DNA of 51,013 bases, taken from positions 1-51,013 of the forward strand of contig JBCCQN010000033.1 in NCBI GenBank assembly GCA_039024315.1, given 5' to 3'. The notes under the pieces were generated by a model. The model made no database searches, was not told the origin of the DNA, and saw only the letters and a program-made list of their open reading frames with translations. The stretch comes from JBCAWW01 sp039024315 (GTDB lineage: Bacteria > Bacteroidota > Bacteroidia > J057). The position numbers were made by a program, and so were the translations under genes. This document shows positions 34,073-42,341 of this stretch, in pieces; the first letter of the stretch is position 1; each line of letters starts with the position of its first letter.

Positions 34073-35095
34073 TCAGGCTTCCAAGGCTTTGCGGCAATAT
34101 TCGAGGCATTTTGCGACCTCTTGGACCGCGTCAGAACCATCTGGGATCTTATATTCCAGTTCGATAGTGCCGGGAAATTGATACTTTTTGTCGCGCATCA
34201 TCTGCAAAGCTGCAACGACGGGCGTATCTCCTAAGCCCCAAGCAAGATTTTTTTGGCCGTTGGCTTTGGTCTGTCGATCCTTGAGGTGGATACTATGAAT
34301 TTTTTCGTGCTTGGCTTCTAGAAACGGTAGCGGATCATAGCCTGCGGCGATATAATGCCCAATGTCTATGTTTATGCCATTGTATGGGGATTGGTTCATG
34401 GCTTTGTCCCAAGCAGTAAAGGTCTGTTGCAAGTGGCCATGATAGCCGATACTGACCTTTTCTTTTTTGGCTAGCTTGCCGAGTCTTTTGGACTGCTTCG
34501 CAGAACGCGGGAGCTCTACTGTAACATGGCTAGCTCCTAAGGCTTTGGCTGAACGAAAAGCATAGAGGATTTCTGCATCGGTATTTTTTTCTCCCAGCGC
34601 ACTTGGTTTCCAAGCATAAATACTGACCCCGGCCTCTTGGTACATTTTGCGGAGCTGCTCAAACTTCTCCATGGAGACTTCTGCTCTCCATTTAGCCAGT
34701 TCTGCCGCATAAGCCGCGCGGCCTTTTCTGCGTTCTTCGGCTTCCTTTTTCTGCTCTTCTGTCATGGGGCCTTCTTGTTTGGGTCTCCTCCGCCTAGGGT
34801 AGGGGTTTTCTGGAGCACCCGCAAAAGGCTCCGCAGTCCAGCCCATCAATTCGATCGCACTGATGCCACTGTCCACACAATATTTTAGGGTAGATTCGGC
34901 ATCATTGGGCATGCCTCTAAACGAATAAGTAATAACGCCAATTTGGACGCCATTGATCAGAGAATTGGGCTTGCCATAACGCTGAATGATAGCGGGGAAG
35001 CCCCAAGCTTTGGAGCTAAGCAGAATCCCTCCGGCGGCCAGAGCGCCTCCATTTTTGAGGAAGCGCCGACGAGATTGTTTTTGAGTAGTTTTCAT
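34073..35095 (-). CDS. Sugar phosphate isomerase/epimerase-like protein with twin-arginine signal
   Basis: The start MKTTQKQSRRRFLKNGGALA is a twin-arginine signal, so export is likely. The TIM-barrel of the AP endonuclease 2 / xylose isomerase-like family shows GVITYSFRGMPNDAESTLKY, AIELMG, GYHGH, GINIDIGHYIAAGYDPLPFL and IHSIHLKDRQ, the last with metal-binding histidine and aspartate. A basic insert (about residues 90-135) rich in Arg, Lys and Glu is unusual. A hairpin repeat at 34492-34508 lies in frame, coding for RSAKQS. The neighbouring dehydratase suggests sugar-acid metabolism. Exact reaction unknown. Confidence 0.85.
   Translation of the reverse strand: MKTTQKQSRRRFLKNGGALAAGGILLSSKAWGFPAIIQRYGKPNSLINGVQIGVITYSFRGMPNDAESTLKYCVDSGISAIELMGWTAEPFAGAPENPYPRRRRPKQEGPMTEEQKKEAEERRKGRAAYAAELAKWRAEVSMEKFEQLRKMYQEAGVSIYAWKPSALGEKNTDAEILYAFRSAKALGASHVTVELPRSAKQSKRLGKLAKKEKVSIGYHGHLQQTFTAWDKAMNQSPYNGINIDIGHYIAAGYDPLPFLEAKHEKIHSIHLKDRQTKANGQKNLAWGLGDTPVVAALQMMRDKKYQFPGTIELEYKIPDGSDAVQEVAKCLEYCRKALEA
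34492..34508 (-). repeat. Dispersed hairpin repeat (family 1) inside a coding gene
   Basis: ACTGCTTCGCAGAACGC, the same string as at 22870-22886, but inside the isomerase-like gene. It adds in-frame RSAKQS without a stop or frameshift. This is the clearest coding copy. Confidence 0.65.
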
Positions 35096-35119
35096 TGTGA
35101 TGTTTTTTTGGGGGTTTAC

Positions 35120-35151
35120 CTCCCGAAAGCTTTCGGGAGCGCGGAACGCTT
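35120..35151 (+). repeat. Composite palindrome repeat (family 2), copy 2
   Basis: A perfect palindrome CTCCCGAAAGCTTTCGGGAG followed by CGCGGAACGCTT. It matches 5364-5391 at 25 of 28 positions. Shorter CGCGGAACGCT sequence also occurs in coding DNA at 24502-24512 (yggS). Confidence 0.7.
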
Positions 35152-35197
35152 AGCGCTAGCCTTCCGGCGTAGCTAGGCATTAGCTTGCCGCAAAGAC

Positions 35198-35216
35198 AAG
35201 CGTTCTGCGCAGCAGG
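35198..35216 (+). repeat. Dispersed hairpin repeat (family 1), GCA-loop copy
   Basis: AAGCGTTCTGC, loop GCA, GCAGG. It lies 47 bp downstream of the family-2 copy, and 11 bp from the stop of the minus-strand dehydratase gene. Confidence 0.7.
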
Positions 35217-35226
35217 TCAAAATTAC

Positions 35227-36933
35227 TTAATGATTATCCTTCGGTACAGCTGCTCCAGATTTGCCAATTAAAAAATCTAGGTCTGCACCTTCATGGGCTT
35301 GATTTACATGGTCCACGTAGAGTTTGACGTAGCCTCTTGGATCGGGACCTTCTGGGGCTTGCCAGCGAGCGCGGCGTTCGGCAAGGACGGCCTCACTTAC
35401 TTCCAAATGCAATCTCCGATTGGCTACGTCCACTTCGATCCAGTCCCCCTCTTCTACCAAGGCCAAATTGCCGCCAATAGCCGATTCTGGGGATACATGG
35501 AGAAATACTGTGCCGTAAGCTGTCCCACTCATGCGGCCGTCTGAGATCCGAACCATATCGGTGATACCTTGCTTGAGTAGCTTTTTGGGGAGTCCCATAT
35601 TGCCTACCTCTGGCATGCCTGGGAAGCCTTTAGGGCCGACATTTTGCAAGACCATGATGGAGTTTTCGTCTATCTCTAGATCTGGATCATCGATACGAGC
35701 GTGGTAGTCGTCATTGTTTTTGAAGACTACGGCTTGGCCACGGTGCTGCATCAAGGCAGGAGTGGCGGCGGAAGGTTTGATAACGGCCCCGTTTTCGCAG
35801 AGATTACCATATACGACGGCCACCCCACCTGCTTCATTGATGGGCTGTTTGAGGGTACCTAAGACCTCCCGATTATAGCATTCGGCAGCTTCGTTGTTTT
35901 CTTTTTGGGTTTTGCCGTTGACAGTAATGGCGTCCGTATGGAGCATTTCGCCCAGCTCTTTAATGACGACGGGTAGGCCTCCAGCATAATAGAAGTCTTC
36001 CATCAAGTACTGGCCAGAGGGCATGAGATTGGCCAAGAGCGGAATGCCTTCGCTGAGGCGGTCAAAGTCTTTGAGGGCTAAATCGATGCCCACCCGTCCA
36101 GCGATCGCCAACAGATGGATGATGAAATTGGTAGAACCGCCGATAGCTGCATTGACTTTGATGGCGTTTTCAAAAGCTTTACGCGTGAGGATGTCGCCAA
36201 TTTTGAGGTCTTCATGGACCATTTCTACGATGCGATTACCTGCTTCATGGGCCAGTACCCGACGGCGAGCGTCAACGGCTGGGATGGCAGCACCCCCTGG
36301 GAGAGTAAGCCCCAAGGACTCAACCATACATGCCATAGTCGAGGCGGTCCCCATCGTCATACAGTGGCCTCTAGAGCGAGACATGCAGGCCTCAGCCATG
36401 GAAAACTCAGCTGGTGACATACGGCCCGCGCGCAGCTCCTCACTAAATTTCCATACCATAGTTCCAGAACCGATATCCTTGCCTTTGAACTTACCGTTGA
36501 GCATGGCTCCACCCGAAACCACGAGCGTAGGTAGATTGACGCTAGCAGCTCCCATCACGGTTGAGGGAGTCGTCTTATCGCAGCCACAGAGCAATACTAC
36601 CCCATCGAGTGGATTGGCCCGAATGGTTTCTTCGGTATCCATCGCTGCGAGATTGCGAAAAAGCATGGCGGTGGGGCGCATCAGGGTTTCGCCAAGAGAG
36701 GTTACCGGAAACTCTAAAGGGAAGCCTCCTGCTTCGTAAACGCCTCTTTTGACATATTCGGCTAGTTCACGAAAATGAGCGTTGCACGGAGTGAGCTCAG
36801 ACCAAGTGTTGCAGATCCCGATCACGGGCCGACCATCAAAAGAAGCATCTGGAATCCCTTGATTTTTCATCCACGAGCGGTAGATGAACCCCATTTTGTC
36901 TTTTTTGCCAAACCAGGCTTGAGAGCGTAGCAT
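35227..36933 (-). CDS. IlvD/Edd-family dehydratase, probably sugar-acid (L-arabonate-type)
   Basis: An iron-sulfur dehydratase that turns sugar acids or dihydroxy acids into 2-keto-3-deoxy products. The sequence has WSELTPCNAHF (C50), GCDKTTPSTVMGAASVNLP and SRSRGHCMTMGTASTMA, the three Fe-S cysteine sites. FIYRSWMKNQGIP near the start and PAVDARRRVLAH fit the sugar-acid branch rather than classical IlvD. At 568 residues it is full-length. The adjacent isomerase-like gene on the same strand supports a carbohydrate role. Precise substrate (arabonate, xylonate, galactonate) cannot be decided. Confidence 0.85.
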   Translation of the reverse strand: MLRSQAWFGKKDKMGFIYRSWMKNQGIPDASFDGRPVIGICNTWSELTPCNAHFRELAEYVKRGVYEAGGFPLEFPVTSLGETLMRPTAMLFRNLAAMDTEETIRANPLDGVVLLCGCDKTTPSTVMGAASVNLPTLVVSGGAMLNGKFKGKDIGSGTMVWKFSEELRAGRMSPAEFSMAEACMSRSRGHCMTMGTASTMACMVESLGLTLPGGAAIPAVDARRRVLAHEAGNRIVEMVHEDLKIGDILTRKAFENAIKVNAAIGGSTNFIIHLLAIAGRVGIDLALKDFDRLSEGIPLLANLMPSGQYLMEDFYYAGGLPVVIKELGEMLHTDAITVNGKTQKENNEAAECYNREVLGTLKQPINEAGGVAVVYGNLCENGAVIKPSAATPALMQHRGQAVVFKNNDDYHARIDDPDLEIDENSIMVLQNVGPKGFPGMPEVGNMGLPKKLLKQGITDMVRISDGRMSGTAYGTVFLHVSPESAIGGNLALVEEGDWIEVDVANRRLHLEVSEAVLAERRARWQAPEGPDPRGYVKLYVDHVNQAHEGADLDFLIGKSGAAVPKDNH

Positions 36934-36969
36934 ATGATAGTAGTGTATGGGTGCTACGCTAAGACTTGA

Positions 36970-38163
36970 CTATGCTTGGGTAGTCCAGTCCAAGGCAACA
37001 CCTTGCTGATTGGGTTCTGGAAATACACAGTTGAAGTTATGGGTATCCATTTCTTCTTGCGTGAAAACCCCTCTTAAAGTATCATTATCGAAGTTGAAAA
37101 TAAAGGAAATGGCTTGTTCTTTTTTGCGGTCGGGGTGCATAATGATGCGGGCGAGCGCTTCTTTGTTAGGGAGACCGTGGCGACTCCCATCTGTGCTGAT
37201 GATATATCGAGGGCTAATGATAAGGTCTAATAATTCATAGGTGTTGCTAGCCTTACTACCATGGTGAGAAAGTTTGACGGCATCTACTCGGAGCTTATTG
37301 AACTTACTGTAGCCAAAAGATTGGAGGGCATTAGCTACGTCTGAGGAATGGGCATCTCCTAAAAATAGGATTTTGACGCCTCCATGTTCAAATAAAAAGG
37401 CAATACTACTTTCATTGGCGATAGAGGAGTCTTCCTTAGGCTTGCGGGCGGCCAGCTCGGAGAGCTCGATTTTGTAATCTCTCTCTCCTGCGGCTCTCTC
37501 TCCCCCCAATTCTGCTTGCCACTTTTTATTGAGCCTTTCGAGAGAATGCTGATTGGGTGTGAGGATGGTCAAACGCGCCCCTCCTAATCGATGGACTTGG
37601 CCAAGCATGATCGGTTTATCGTGCCAGCGATTGCTCTCCTGCAGAAAACTCTCAAAGTTGATTCCCTGCTTGATACTGCGACTGTTTTCGCCTATTTCGG
37701 GTAAGGGGAGCGATCTGGTTTTGTCTGCTTTTCCATCAAAATGCTGGGAAATAATCGTGCCCGAGTTGAACCAAAATTTGTCTACGATCTCGCTAGGCAT
37801 ACTGGCATCGTTGGCAAAGGCAAGAATACCTCCAATGTGGTCCTGATCGATGTGGGTCACCATCATAATATCAATTTTGCCACCAGCTTGGTGGAGGCGT
37901 TTTAGATAAGCTTGATGATGATTGGTGTAGGACTTGACTAAGCCTCCATCGATCCAGATTTGGTGGACTGCTTGATCGGCGGCTTGAAAGCCAAGGACGA
38001 GAGTATCGCCGTTGTTGGCGGGCAGGATTTCTAATTTGATTTTGACAGGGCTAGTCCCAATGGCAGTTTGATCGACAGAGTTTTCTAACTCTTTGAGGAG
38101 TTCCATTTGTTCATAGGGAGCTAACTGAGCAAAGAGGGCTTTTATCTCAGGCTTGATGGGCAT
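36970..38163 (-). CDS. Stand-alone ComEC-like metallo-beta-lactamase-fold protein
   Basis: The 397-residue product has no signal or membrane helix. It has a short N-terminal helix, NNGDTLVLGF and IWIDGG, then the metal motif THIDQDHIGG (HxDxDH), GVKILFLGDAHSSDV and a second block LSHHGSK, then SPRYIISTDGSRHGLPNKEA. This order is that of ComEC C-terminal-type MBL hydrolases, which act on nucleic acids, without the ComEC channel. The basic, charged middle (about 200-245) is unlike the core. Such stand-alone proteins are sometimes seen near defence genes; here the neighbours are metabolic. Function uncertain. Confidence 0.8.
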   Translation of the reverse strand: MPIKPEIKALFAQLAPYEQMELLKELENSVDQTAIGTSPVKIKLEILPANNGDTLVLGFQAADQAVHQIWIDGGLVKSYTNHHQAYLKRLHQAGGKIDIMMVTHIDQDHIGGILAFANDASMPSEIVDKFWFNSGTIISQHFDGKADKTRSLPLPEIGENSRSIKQGINFESFLQESNRWHDKPIMLGQVHRLGGARLTILTPNQHSLERLNKKWQAELGGERAAGERDYKIELSELAARKPKEDSSIANESSIAFLFEHGGVKILFLGDAHSSDVANALQSFGYSKFNKLRVDAVKLSHHGSKASNTYELLDLIISPRYIISTDGSRHGLPNKEALARIIMHPDRKKEQAISFIFNFDNDTLRGVFTQEEMDTHNFNCVFPEPNQQGVALDWTTQA

Positions 38164-38457
38164 GTATGTTGAAGATTTAAGCTGGGCTGTTATCTACAAG
38201 TTAAATTTTTGTGATGGAAAAGCAACTGAAAGTAATACAGGACCGGTACTCTTTTATCCAACGGCTATTTTGAAAGACCACTCGGTAGGCGTTTTTAACC
38301 ACTCAGGATACAGTCCCTAGAATATCCATGGGGAGAATCTATTTTCGACTATTCCAAACCCATTACGTTCTTTTCGTGCGATGTTTAGAGAAATTTAGTT
38401 TTCTCTCTCGCTTCATTTTACCCCCTTATCAAATTACGATCAGAACCTATTTTATTT
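38164..38457. other. Intergenic region, no gene seen
   Basis: 294 bp between divergent genes. I found only a 19-codon ORF at 38214-38273 and an imperfect TCCC/GGGGA pair near 38310-38335. It might hold a small RNA or the promoters of the flanking genes, but I cannot show either. Confidence 0.4.
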
Positions 38458-39030
38458 ATGACAAGACAGGAAGAAATGCAGCATTTGCTAAATGAGCTCG
38501 CCCAGCTTCGTGAAGAAAATACTCGCCTCAAAGCCGTCAGTGGTTTATCGCAAATGCCAGAGCCTTCTGAACTTGAAGTGGATCCCTTGTTTTTGAAAAT
38601 CAAACAGCAGTTGATCCATCTGCAGGATGCCAATATTATCACGCAAAAATCTATGGAGCTTACCCAGCAGGCAGAACAGGCCCTCGCGGCTATGATCCCA
38701 GCGCTGGAAGTAGAATTTCATGGCAAGCACAACCAGATAGAACAACTTAAAGCCGCGAATGTGGACTTGGAAAATACGTATGTTTCGGTAGTTGAAAAGC
38801 TCGAAAGTCAGCTCAAGGAGCTCAGAGAACATTTTGTCGAACAAGAAAATCGCTTTGATACAAAACTAGCAGCCTTGCAAAAACGGCAGCGCGAATTAGA
38901 GGAGGCCCTTAAGCAAAGTCAAGTGCTAAACGCTGAGCTTAAAGAAAAAGCACAATCTGTGCAACGCAAAAAGGATCAGACTCCCGTGGAGGCCAATCCT
39001 TTCAAATCTTTAAATATCTTCGACCTATAG
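38458..39030 (+). CDS. Coiled-coil protein of unknown function
   Basis: The 190-residue product has no signal peptide. Heptad-like charged helices (EEMQHLLNELAQLREENTRL; about 100-165, VVEKLESQLKELREHFVEQE) predict two coiled coils separated by a short linker. It ends NPFKSLNIFDL, with a hydrophobic tail that could be a docking motif. It ends 6 bp beyond the stop of the convergent LysM gene. I recognise no family. Confidence 0.65.
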   Translation: MTRQEEMQHLLNELAQLREENTRLKAVSGLSQMPEPSELEVDPLFLKIKQQLIHLQDANIITQKSMELTQQAEQALAAMIPALEVEFHGKHNQIEQLKAANVDLENTYVSVVEKLESQLKELREHFVEQENRFDTKLAALQKRQRELEEALKQSQVLNAELKEKAQSVQRKKDQTPVEANPFKSLNIFDL

Positions 39031-39798
39031 AGGACGGATTTTGACGATCTGCCCAACTTTGATCGTATTGGATTGCATACCATTACGGGTCTTGATGACA
39101 TCCACCTTGACCCCGTACTTGCGATAAAGGGAGTAAAGCGTCTCTCCTTTTGTCACTTTATGCACGACCCAACCGTCTTGGGTGAGCAAGCCTTCGGTAT
39201 TGGTAGAAGTCTCCGGTGTGCTAGGCGTGGGTTGAGTAGGCGTGATCGTAACATCCGCTTTGCTTGGTGGAGGCACTACGTTAGAAGCAAAACCAGTATA
39301 AGGAGCATTGGGTAAGACCCTTGTCTGATTGTCCATCAACATATAAAATTCATCCATGTCGCGAACTCTTCTGATGTTGCCTTGGGGATTGACGATGAAG
39401 GTAGCAGGAAGGGAGTTATGCTTAAATGCACGCTTTAAGAAAGTGTAATCAGCTTCGCGAGGGAGAAACATATTTTCCCAAGGAAGCTGATAATAGTTTA
39501 ACTGACTCTCCCAAACTCGCCGATTTTTGTCAACCGAAACACTGATAAAGCGAACAGGCTTGTTGACATAACGTAGTTTGGCTGTTTTGAGCTGTGGCAG
39601 CATATTGAGAGAGGCATTATTCCAGGTAGCCCAAAAATTGACCACCCAAACCTCCTCTCTTGGAGCATCCGAAAACTCCATACACTGGCCCAGAAAACTC
39701 TCATAAGTAAGGCTAGTATCTGGATCGTATTGAGCAAAGCAAGGCACTTGACACAAGAATGCGGTCATCAAGATGCATAGAAGGGAGCGAAATGTCAT
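39025..39798 (-). CDS. Exported thioredoxin-fold protein without active-site cysteines, fused to LysM
   Basis: The 257-residue product has a signal peptide (MTFRSLLCILMTAFLCQVPC to FAQ). Residues about 30-165 form a TlpA-like thioredoxin fold: VWVVNFWATWNNASLNMLPQ, ISVSVDKNRRVWESQL and NSLPATFIVNPQGNIRRV with its cis-proline. At the CxxC site the residues are N60 and S63, so it cannot do thiol chemistry. A proline/threonine-rich linker leads to a C-terminal LysM domain (about 212-257, VVHKVTKGETLYSLYRKYGV) that binds peptidoglycan. Likely a structural or binding protein at the cell wall. Confidence 0.85.
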   Translation of the reverse strand: MTFRSLLCILMTAFLCQVPCFAQYDPDTSLTYESFLGQCMEFSDAPREEVWVVNFWATWNNASLNMLPQLKTAKLRYVNKPVRFISVSVDKNRRVWESQLNYYQLPWENMFLPREADYTFLKRAFKHNSLPATFIVNPQGNIRRVRDMDEFYMLMDNQTRVLPNAPYTGFASNVVPPPSKADVTITPTQPTPSTPETSTNTEGLLTQDGWVVHKVTKGETLYSLYRKYGVKVDVIKTRNGMQSNTIKVGQIVKIRPL

Positions 39799-39844
39799 AA
39801 AGTTTGGGTTTGGTTGCTGAGGCTGTAATATAGCAATTCCTGCT

Positions 39845-40420
39845 TTATTCCAGTAACTTGCCCATTCTACTGTTAATTAGCTTAAAAAGTTGCGCGGGTT
39901 TTAGCTTGCGCCAAGGCAGTTCGTCTAAGTAGGGGCTCCAATAAAAATAATCAAGAATTCTGTATTCTTGCATCTCTTGTCTCACCTCCTCACGCATCCT
40001 CATGGCGCAAATCCAACCATCTTCCAACTCTTCCTGCATCGCCTGATAATAATCATCGTTTTCAAGGTAAATGTGAAACACGTTTTCACAGATCAAAATG
40101 AAATACTTGATGCCTTGGTCGGCTAAGTAAGTCAGGCAATTTTCCGCCAAAAGCTTGTAGTCGTTATAAAAGAGGTCATTCCACTCGCCAAATAATTCGA
40201 TAATGGCATAAGCTTCTTGGTAGTTGACATACAGTATTTTGATCAATAAGCTTTCCGAACCAATGTCATCCCACAGTGGGTGGCAAGGGATATTGTGGAT
40301 ATATCGGTCATATTCAAAAAGGTTATGTTCCACGCCGTGGAACGGTGATCTCTCATCCATCTCATGACTGTAGAGCGGTAACCATCCATAAAAAGGCTCT
40401 ATTTCGCGGAATTCAGACAT
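39845..40420 (-). CDS. Uncharacterised 191-residue protein
   Basis: A soluble, aromatic-rich protein (MSEFREIEPFYGWLPLYSHE; ILDYFYWSPYLDELPWRKLK) with no signal peptide, no membrane helix and no catalytic motif I know. A central helical part reads YLADQGIKYFILICENVFHI. It ends with a basic helix (KLINSRMGKLLE). It stands alone between the LysM gene and a divergent gene. No function is proposed. Confidence 0.6.
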   Translation of the reverse strand: MSEFREIEPFYGWLPLYSHEMDERSPFHGVEHNLFEYDRYIHNIPCHPLWDDIGSESLLIKILYVNYQEAYAIIELFGEWNDLFYNDYKLLAENCLTYLADQGIKYFILICENVFHIYLENDDYYQAMQEELEDGWICAMRMREEVRQEMQEYRILDYFYWSPYLDELPWRKLKPAQLFKLINSRMGKLLE

Positions 40421-40601
40421 AGAATATAGACCGTATCAACTAGCAGTTTTTATTAAACAATTGATTAACTTTATTCCTGATCTTAGCAAGGTAAAAGACA
40501 TTTTGGGATTTTCTTACTTCCAATCCAGTGGCGTATAACAACTTTTATCTATATGTTGTCGTATCTTCTATTGCCTTGTTTCGCCAGAATAAATAAATAG
40601 T

Positions 40602-41522
40602 ATGCATTTGAGGCTTTTTCCTCTTTTGGGTTTGTTAACCCTTAACCTTTCCAACTTGTTTGCCCAAAATGTCCATCGGGCTGATACCCTTACTTTGCCT
40701 GCGGGTGAAGCCGTGGATCATATGATGCTCAAGCTGGAAATCCCTACCGGTGAAAGCTTCCTGAGGACCTCCGGTTGTCAAGGCGCTGCAATCTATCGTC
40801 TAGCCGTACCCGACTCCCAGGAGCATTACAAAGTTGAAACCAGACACGAGCCAAGTGGTACTTTCATTTGCAATCTGGCCTTAACCCCCCCCAAGCCCGC
40901 CGAAAACCCCGGCTTGGCCTCTAATCTTAGACTCGCCGAACCTCTTTCTGAATTAGAAACCTATACTACCTCCGGCGAATACAAAACCTTCTTCTGTCCT
41001 GATCCCAACCTTAGTACTGATCTCTATCTCGATCTTGGTGTAGGAGCTTCGCGTTTAGACTTGTCGGGTCTGCAATTGCAAAATGTCAATATCAACACTG
41101 CTTTTGCCGACGTAATGGTCCATTACAATAAGCCCAATCAGCAAGAGATGAGCCAAATGTCTATCCACGCTGCTAGTGCAAACGTAGTGTTAAAAAATCT
41201 CGCGCACGCTCGTGCCCGTCAAGTTACAGTGCACAATGATATGGGTATGACCAAGTTGCTAGTAGGCAAAGGATATCTGCCCGGAGGAGAGATTACTATC
41301 AGAAGCGGAGTAGGTGGTTTAGTGCTAATTCTCGATGACGAGCAACCTGTGGAGCTACGCCTGAAGTCTGGCTTTTTCTCCGAAGTCAATTTGCCTGAAG
41401 AAGGTTTCAAAGAAATTTCTGAGGGGACTTATATCAATCAAGCTGTCCAAGAATCTCCCAACGAACGCATCATCATCCGTTTGGAGGTTGATTTCGGTAA
41501 GATCAACATCATCGAGCAGTAG
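40602..41522 (+). CDS. Exported beta-rich protein, LiaF/DUF4097-like fold possible
   Basis: The 306-residue product has a signal peptide ending NLFAQ. The C-terminal half repeats short beta-strand turns (LYLDLGVGASRLDLSGLQLQ; SIHAASANVVLKNLAHARA; GEITIRSGVGGLVLILDDEQ), like the toastrack fold of LiaF-type and DUF4097 proteins that often act as envelope stress sensors. The match is at fold level and uncertain. The ferredoxin gene converges from the other strand 4 bp after the stop. Confidence 0.6.
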   Translation: MHLRLFPLLGLLTLNLSNLFAQNVHRADTLTLPAGEAVDHMMLKLEIPTGESFLRTSGCQGAAIYRLAVPDSQEHYKVETRHEPSGTFICNLALTPPKPAENPGLASNLRLAEPLSELETYTTSGEYKTFFCPDPNLSTDLYLDLGVGASRLDLSGLQLQNVNINTAFADVMVHYNKPNQQEMSQMSIHAASANVVLKNLAHARARQVTVHNDMGMTKLLVGKGYLPGGEITIRSGVGGLVLILDDEQPVELRLKSGFFSEVNLPEEGFKEISEGTYINQAVQESPNERIIIRLEVDFGKINIIEQ

Positions 41523-41526
41523 AGCG

Positions 41527-41916
41527 CTATTCCCAAATGCCTTTATCGTCGATTAAGCGTATGCTCATAGGAGCATTTACCTCTATCTGACAAGCGAGGC
41601 GAGGGTAACCAAATTTAGCGGCTAGTCGATCATGCCAATGTTTGGCTCTCGGCACCCCCTTTAGCGGGATCACGCCACAGGTCGCGCAGATGCCATTCCC
41701 TTGGCAGTTTAGCTTTTGCGTATAAGGTCCATAAGGCGAGATTCCATTGTCTAGCAGCGCCTTTCTCAGCCTTTCCCCTCGGGGAACGCTCAGCTCTACC
41801 ACTTCGTCTTTTTGCCACACTTCTAGGCGAACCTTATCCATCTTGTAAGAATTTTTACTACCTATGAACAGAGAGAAAAGCGAAAACCTCTTATGTTTGT
41901 TTTCGTTTTTAGCCAT
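41527..41916 (-). CDS. 2Fe-2S ferredoxin
   Basis: The product has the plant-type 2Fe-2S ligands C-QGNGI-C-AT-C followed by C in RLACQIE, and beta-strands EVWQKDEVVELSVPRGERLR. The start may be the ATG at 41916 or the one at 41841 (MDKVRLEV...), which fits family length better and leaves 95 bp for divergent promoters. With the longer start only 20 bp would separate it from dgkA. Electron partner unknown; AlkB is far away. Confidence 0.82.
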   Translation of the reverse strand: MAKNENKHKRFSLFSLFIGSKNSYKMDKVRLEVWQKDEVVELSVPRGERLRKALLDNGISPYGPYTQKLNCQGNGICATCGVIPLKGVPRAKHWHDRLAAKFGYPRLACQIEVNAPMSIRLIDDKGIWE

Positions 41917-41936
41917 AGACCATTGATTGGTTTTTT

Positions 41937-42320
41937 ATGTGGAATTATTTGCAGGCGAGATTTAGGAGTTTTGGGTACGCGTTTAAAGGCATTGCGACTT
42001 TTTTTGCTAGTCAAGCTCATGCCAAAGTGCATTTGCTAGCGATCATTCTCATCAGTCTGCTCGGCTGGGGGCTGAGACTAAGTGCCAATGAATGGGTGCA
42101 GATCCTAATCTGCATGGCACTTGTAGTAGTGACCGAAGCGATCAATACTGCGCTCGAATTTTTTGTCGATCTCGTTTCCCCTGAATATCATCCCCTTGCC
42201 GGTAAAGTAAAAGATGTAGCTGCAGGTGCGGTTTTGCTGGCTGTCATTTTTTGTGCTATCATTTGGGGTATTATTTTTATACCCAAAATCCTCTTGTGGC
42301 TAGATGGTCTAGCCATCTAG
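41937..42320 (+). CDS. dgkA: Diacylglycerol/undecaprenol kinase (DgkA-type)
   Basis: Phosphorylates undecaprenol or diacylglycerol at the inner membrane. The 127-residue product has an amphipathic N-terminal helix (RFRSFGYAFKGIATFF), three membrane helices and the catalytic EAINTALEFFVDLVS plus KVKDVAAGAVLL motifs. Length and motifs are normal for the gram-positive-like undecaprenol kinase branch. CTAGATGG/CCATCTAG around the stop could form a weak hairpin but has no T run. Confidence 0.92.
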   Translation: MWNYLQARFRSFGYAFKGIATFFASQAHAKVHLLAIILISLLGWGLRLSANEWVQILICMALVVVTEAINTALEFFVDLVSPEYHPLAGKVKDVAAGAVLLAVIFCAIIWGIIFIPKILLWLDGLAI

Positions 42321-42341
42321 AGCAACAATATTTTCATTCCT

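Noticed and set aside
38214..38273. 19-codon ORF in the 294-bp gap before the coiled-coil gene
   Set aside because: Too short, with no signal or family match, and reading past its TGA meets another stop at once.
42299..42321. CTAGATGG/CCATCTAG hairpin at the dgkA stop
   Set aside because: No U-run follows and the YbjQ gene begins 21 bp later, so it is not called a terminator.
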